Positions 23,014 to 24,640 of a stretch of 24,640 nucleotides of DNA are shown here, piece by piece. The notes beneath the pieces are model-generated. The model made no database searches and was not told the origin of the DNA. It worked only from the letters and a program-made list of their open reading frames with translations. Numbering within the stretch: the stretch's first letter is position 1; every line of letters begins with the position of its first letter. The stretch is taken from assembly GCA_965262315.1 (NCBI GenBank), contig CBDHFJ010000094.1, positions 1 through 24,640 of the forward strand, read 5' to 3'. Made by a program: the position numbers and the translations under genes. Origin of the DNA: JBCCFK01 sp965262315 (GTDB taxonomy: Bacteria > Actinomycetota > Acidimicrobiia > Acidimicrobiales > UBA8592).

Positions 23014-23270
23014 CCCAAAGTCGACGCGGCGGCAACCACCGCACCCAAATCGGGCAGGCCATGCACCCCTGACGTGCAGAACGCGCCCAAAGTCGACACG
23101 ACGGCAACCACCGCCCCAGCGCCCGCGACCCCAAATCGGGCAGGCCATGCACCCCTGACGTGCAGAACGCGCCCAAAGTCGACACGACGGCAACCACCCC
23201 GCCCCAGCGCCCGCGACCCCAAATTGGGCAGGCCATGCACCCCTGACGTGCAGAGGTTGCCCAAAGTCGG
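23014..23270. repeat. 86-88 bp tandem repeat, about three copies
   Basis: The unit starts CCCAAAGTCGACACGACGG, passes through GCCCCAGCGCCCGCGACC, and reaches AAATCGGGCAGGCCATGCAC and CCCTGACGTGCAGAACGCG. The AAAT[C/T]GGGCAGG block starts at 23047, 23133 and 23221. The CCCAAAGTCG block starts at 23014, 23086, 23172 and 23260; the first unit lacks the CAGCGCCCGCGA segment. Inside each unit TGCAC...GTGCA can pair. The array fills the gap between the convergent kinase and ygfZ genes. It has no spacers, so it is not a CRISPR. Confidence 0.9.
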
Positions 23271-23300
23271 GGAGGGAAGCGGCGAGCGGCGACTGGTGGC

Positions 23301-24190
23301 TCAGACGAGGGGGAGTTCGCGCACGTCCGACGGCCACGCCGCCGACGTCGGCGGCTGACGGGGAACGAGTCGACCGCGCGCTTGATGTAGGCCAGGCCGA
23401 CGCGACCCGCGGCGGAGGTGATGGCGCCGACCTCGTCGCCGGCGATCACCACTGCGGCGCCGACCGCGAGGTCGTCGGCCCCGACCACGCCACGGAGGTG
23501 CTTCGGCACATTGCCGCCGCGGCTGTCGATCCGGGCCACTAGCTCCTGGCCCGTGTAGCAGCCCTTGGTGAAGCTCACGCTCTGCTCGACGACCCCGGCC
23601 TCGGCAGGGATCGTGTCCTCGGTGAGCTCGGCGCCCATCGCCGGCACGCCCGCCAGAACGCGGAGGGTCTCGAAGTCCGCAGCCGATGCCTCGCGGTCGT
23701 CGGTCGCAAGGGTGCAGGTCGGACCGAGGATGTCGTGGCCCGCGATCGGCCCCCACGACCCGTCGACCCCGACGACAGCGACCGCCCCGTCCGGCGACTC
23801 GATGCCCGCAGCCAAGACGACATCGTGCTCACGACCATCGGCGCGCACCGCCTTGATGGTCCAGGTCTCCAGCGCCAGGTCGCAGTTCGTGCGCAGCTTG
23901 AAGCGGGTGAGGCGGGTGAGCATGGCCTCGCCGTGGCCGGCGTCGACGTCGAGCAGGAAGGTGTCGTCGGCGGTCCGGGTGACGCGCAGCCAGGCGTCGA
24001 CCTTGCCCATGGGCTGGAGCAGGAACGAGGGTGCCGAGTCGCCCACGGCCATCGCCGCCACGTCCTGGCTGAGCTGCCCCTGCAGGAAGGCCTCGGTGTC
24101 GGGGCCCGTCGCGGTCACGACGTCGCGAGGAATCAGCGCCGCCGCCGGGCCGTCTCGGTAGATCTCGGGAAGCAGCTCGCGGTCACCCAT
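23301..24190 (-). CDS. ygfZ: YgfZ/GcvT-like folate-binding protein, about 296 aa, one frameshift near the end
   Basis: This is a tetrahydrofolate-dependent protein related to aminomethyltransferase that helps maintain or repair certain iron-sulfur proteins. The family signature K-G-C-Y-T-G-Q-E is at residues 209-216 with Cys211, followed by LVARIDSRGG; the N-terminal FLQGQLSQDV is also typical. The reading frame slips near 23,360: before it the frame reads GLAYIKRAVD, and after it the adjacent frame continues VPRQPPTSAAWPSDVRELPL to the TGA at 23301-23303. Without joining, the frame runs into the tandem repeat. The ATG at 24190 has GGAG a few bases upstream. It follows trpE by 14 bp, a co-transcribed pair. 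Confidence 0.87.
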
Positions 24191-24204
24191 CAGGACTCCG
24201 TTCG

Positions 24205-24640
24205 TCAGGACTCGGTTCGTCGGCTGGCCGTCATGCGTTCGGCCGGTCGCACGGCTGAGAGCAACGCCCGCGCCTTGTTCCGGCATTCCAGATCCTCGTG
24301 GGCAGGCACGCTGTCGGCCACGATGCCGCGCCCGCCTGCACCGACGCCCGCTCGGGGGTGATGATCATCGTGCGGATGGCGATGGCGGTGTCGATATTCC
24401 CCGAGAAGTCCAGGTAGCCGACGATGCCCGCGTACGGGCCCCCGCTTCACGGGCTCCAGCGCGTCGATGATCTCCATCGCCCGCACCTTGGGAGCCCCAG
24501 ACACCGTGCCCGCAGGCAGGGTGGCCCGGAGGACGTCGATGGGCGTGCGACCGTCGGCGAGGCTGCCCGACACCTGCGACGTCATGTGCATCACGTGGCT
24601 GTACAGCTCGAGCGTCATCATCTCGTCCAGCTCGAGGCTG
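24205..24640 (-). CDS. trpE: Anthranilate synthase component I, C-terminal part only
   Basis: TrpE makes anthranilate from chorismate. The gene enters from the right edge, so the start is missing. Visible are LELYSHVMHMTSQVSGSLAD, TLPAGTVSGAPKVRAMEIID, then in another frame YAGIVGYLDFSGNIDTAIAI and RTMIITPERASVQAGAG, and back in the first frame IVADSVPAHEDLECRNKA to the TGA at 24205. These are chorismate-binding domain blocks (GAPK and the GxxVADSxPxxE motif). Two compensating shifts, near 24,440 (an extra base in a C/G run) and near 24,330 (a lost G), explain the frame change and look like homopolymer errors. pabB or another chorismate-utilising enzyme is possible, but the trpC/trpF neighbours favour trpE. 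Confidence 0.85.
   Translation of the reverse strand, partial: SLELDEMMTLELYSHVMHMTSQVSGSLADGRTPIDVLRATLPAGTVSGAPKVRAMEIIDALEPVKRGPVRGHRRLPGLLGEYRHRHRHPHDDHHPRAGVGAGGRGIVADSVPAHEDLECRNKARALLSAVRPAERMTASRRTES

Noticed and set aside
23014..23270. CRISPR array
   Set aside because: The whole 86-88 bp unit repeats with no unique spacers, there are only about three copies, and no cas genes are nearby.
22976..23300. In-frame repeat protein extending the ygfZ frame through the tandem repeat
   Set aside because: The true ygfZ end is found by one frame change at about 23,360; unit lengths of 86 and 88 bp do not keep a frame, so the repeat is not coding.

Overview
The window is about 24.6 kb of high-GC DNA. 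It carries Actinobacteria-type content: a stand-alone type II fatty acid synthase cluster, ECF sigma factors with HX3CX2C zinc anti-sigma proteins, GTG starts, 4-bp ATGA/GTGA overlaps, and several starts with no Shine-Dalgarno that sit directly behind a TANNNT box. A deep-branching lineage such as Acidimicrobiia would fit, but that is inference from gene style and not from a marker gene.

Layout. 1-2.7 kb: an SDR dehydrogenase (minus) divergent from an acyl-CoA synthetase (plus). 2.7-5.4 kb: two overlapping DUF21/CBS/CorC-HlyC membrane proteins (minus). 5.5-6.1 kb: tRNA-Leu(CAA) and two very small ORFs. 6.3-10.6 kb: a tight fabD-fabH-fabG-acpP-fabF operon, in which FabD carries an unusual C-terminal biotinyl/lipoyl-like domain without the modifiable lysine. 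10.6-12.1 kb: remains of an amidohydrolase, a fabZ-like dehydratase on the opposite strand that completes the elongation cycle, and an HU gene with a perfect hairpin terminator. 12.1-13.2 kb: an ECF sigma factor with one zinc anti-sigma protein co-transcribed and a second one divergent. 13.2-18.5 kb: a DUF3179 lipoprotein coupled to a disulfide flavoprotein, about 1.1 kb with no intact gene, and a second disulfide flavoprotein preceded by a tiny membrane protein.

18.6-24.6 kb holds trp genes (trpF, trpC, and the 3' part of trpE, all minus) interleaved with a J-domain protein, a small membrane protein, a two-component system on the plus strand, an 86-88 bp tandem repeat, and a YgfZ-type folate-binding protein. 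From about 19.3 kb on, almost every gene is broken by one or more single-base shifts, yet all catalytic motifs survive when the frames are joined. This looks like poor consensus sequence, not a block of pseudogenes.

I see no CRISPR array, transposase, phage gene or obvious defence island. The most notable observations are the FabD fusion, a repeated leaderless-promoter geometry (TANNNT, exactly 6 nt, start codon) at four genes including a 44-residue ORF, two flavoproteins that keep the redox disulfide but have lost the His-Glu dyad, and the intergenic tandem repeat.
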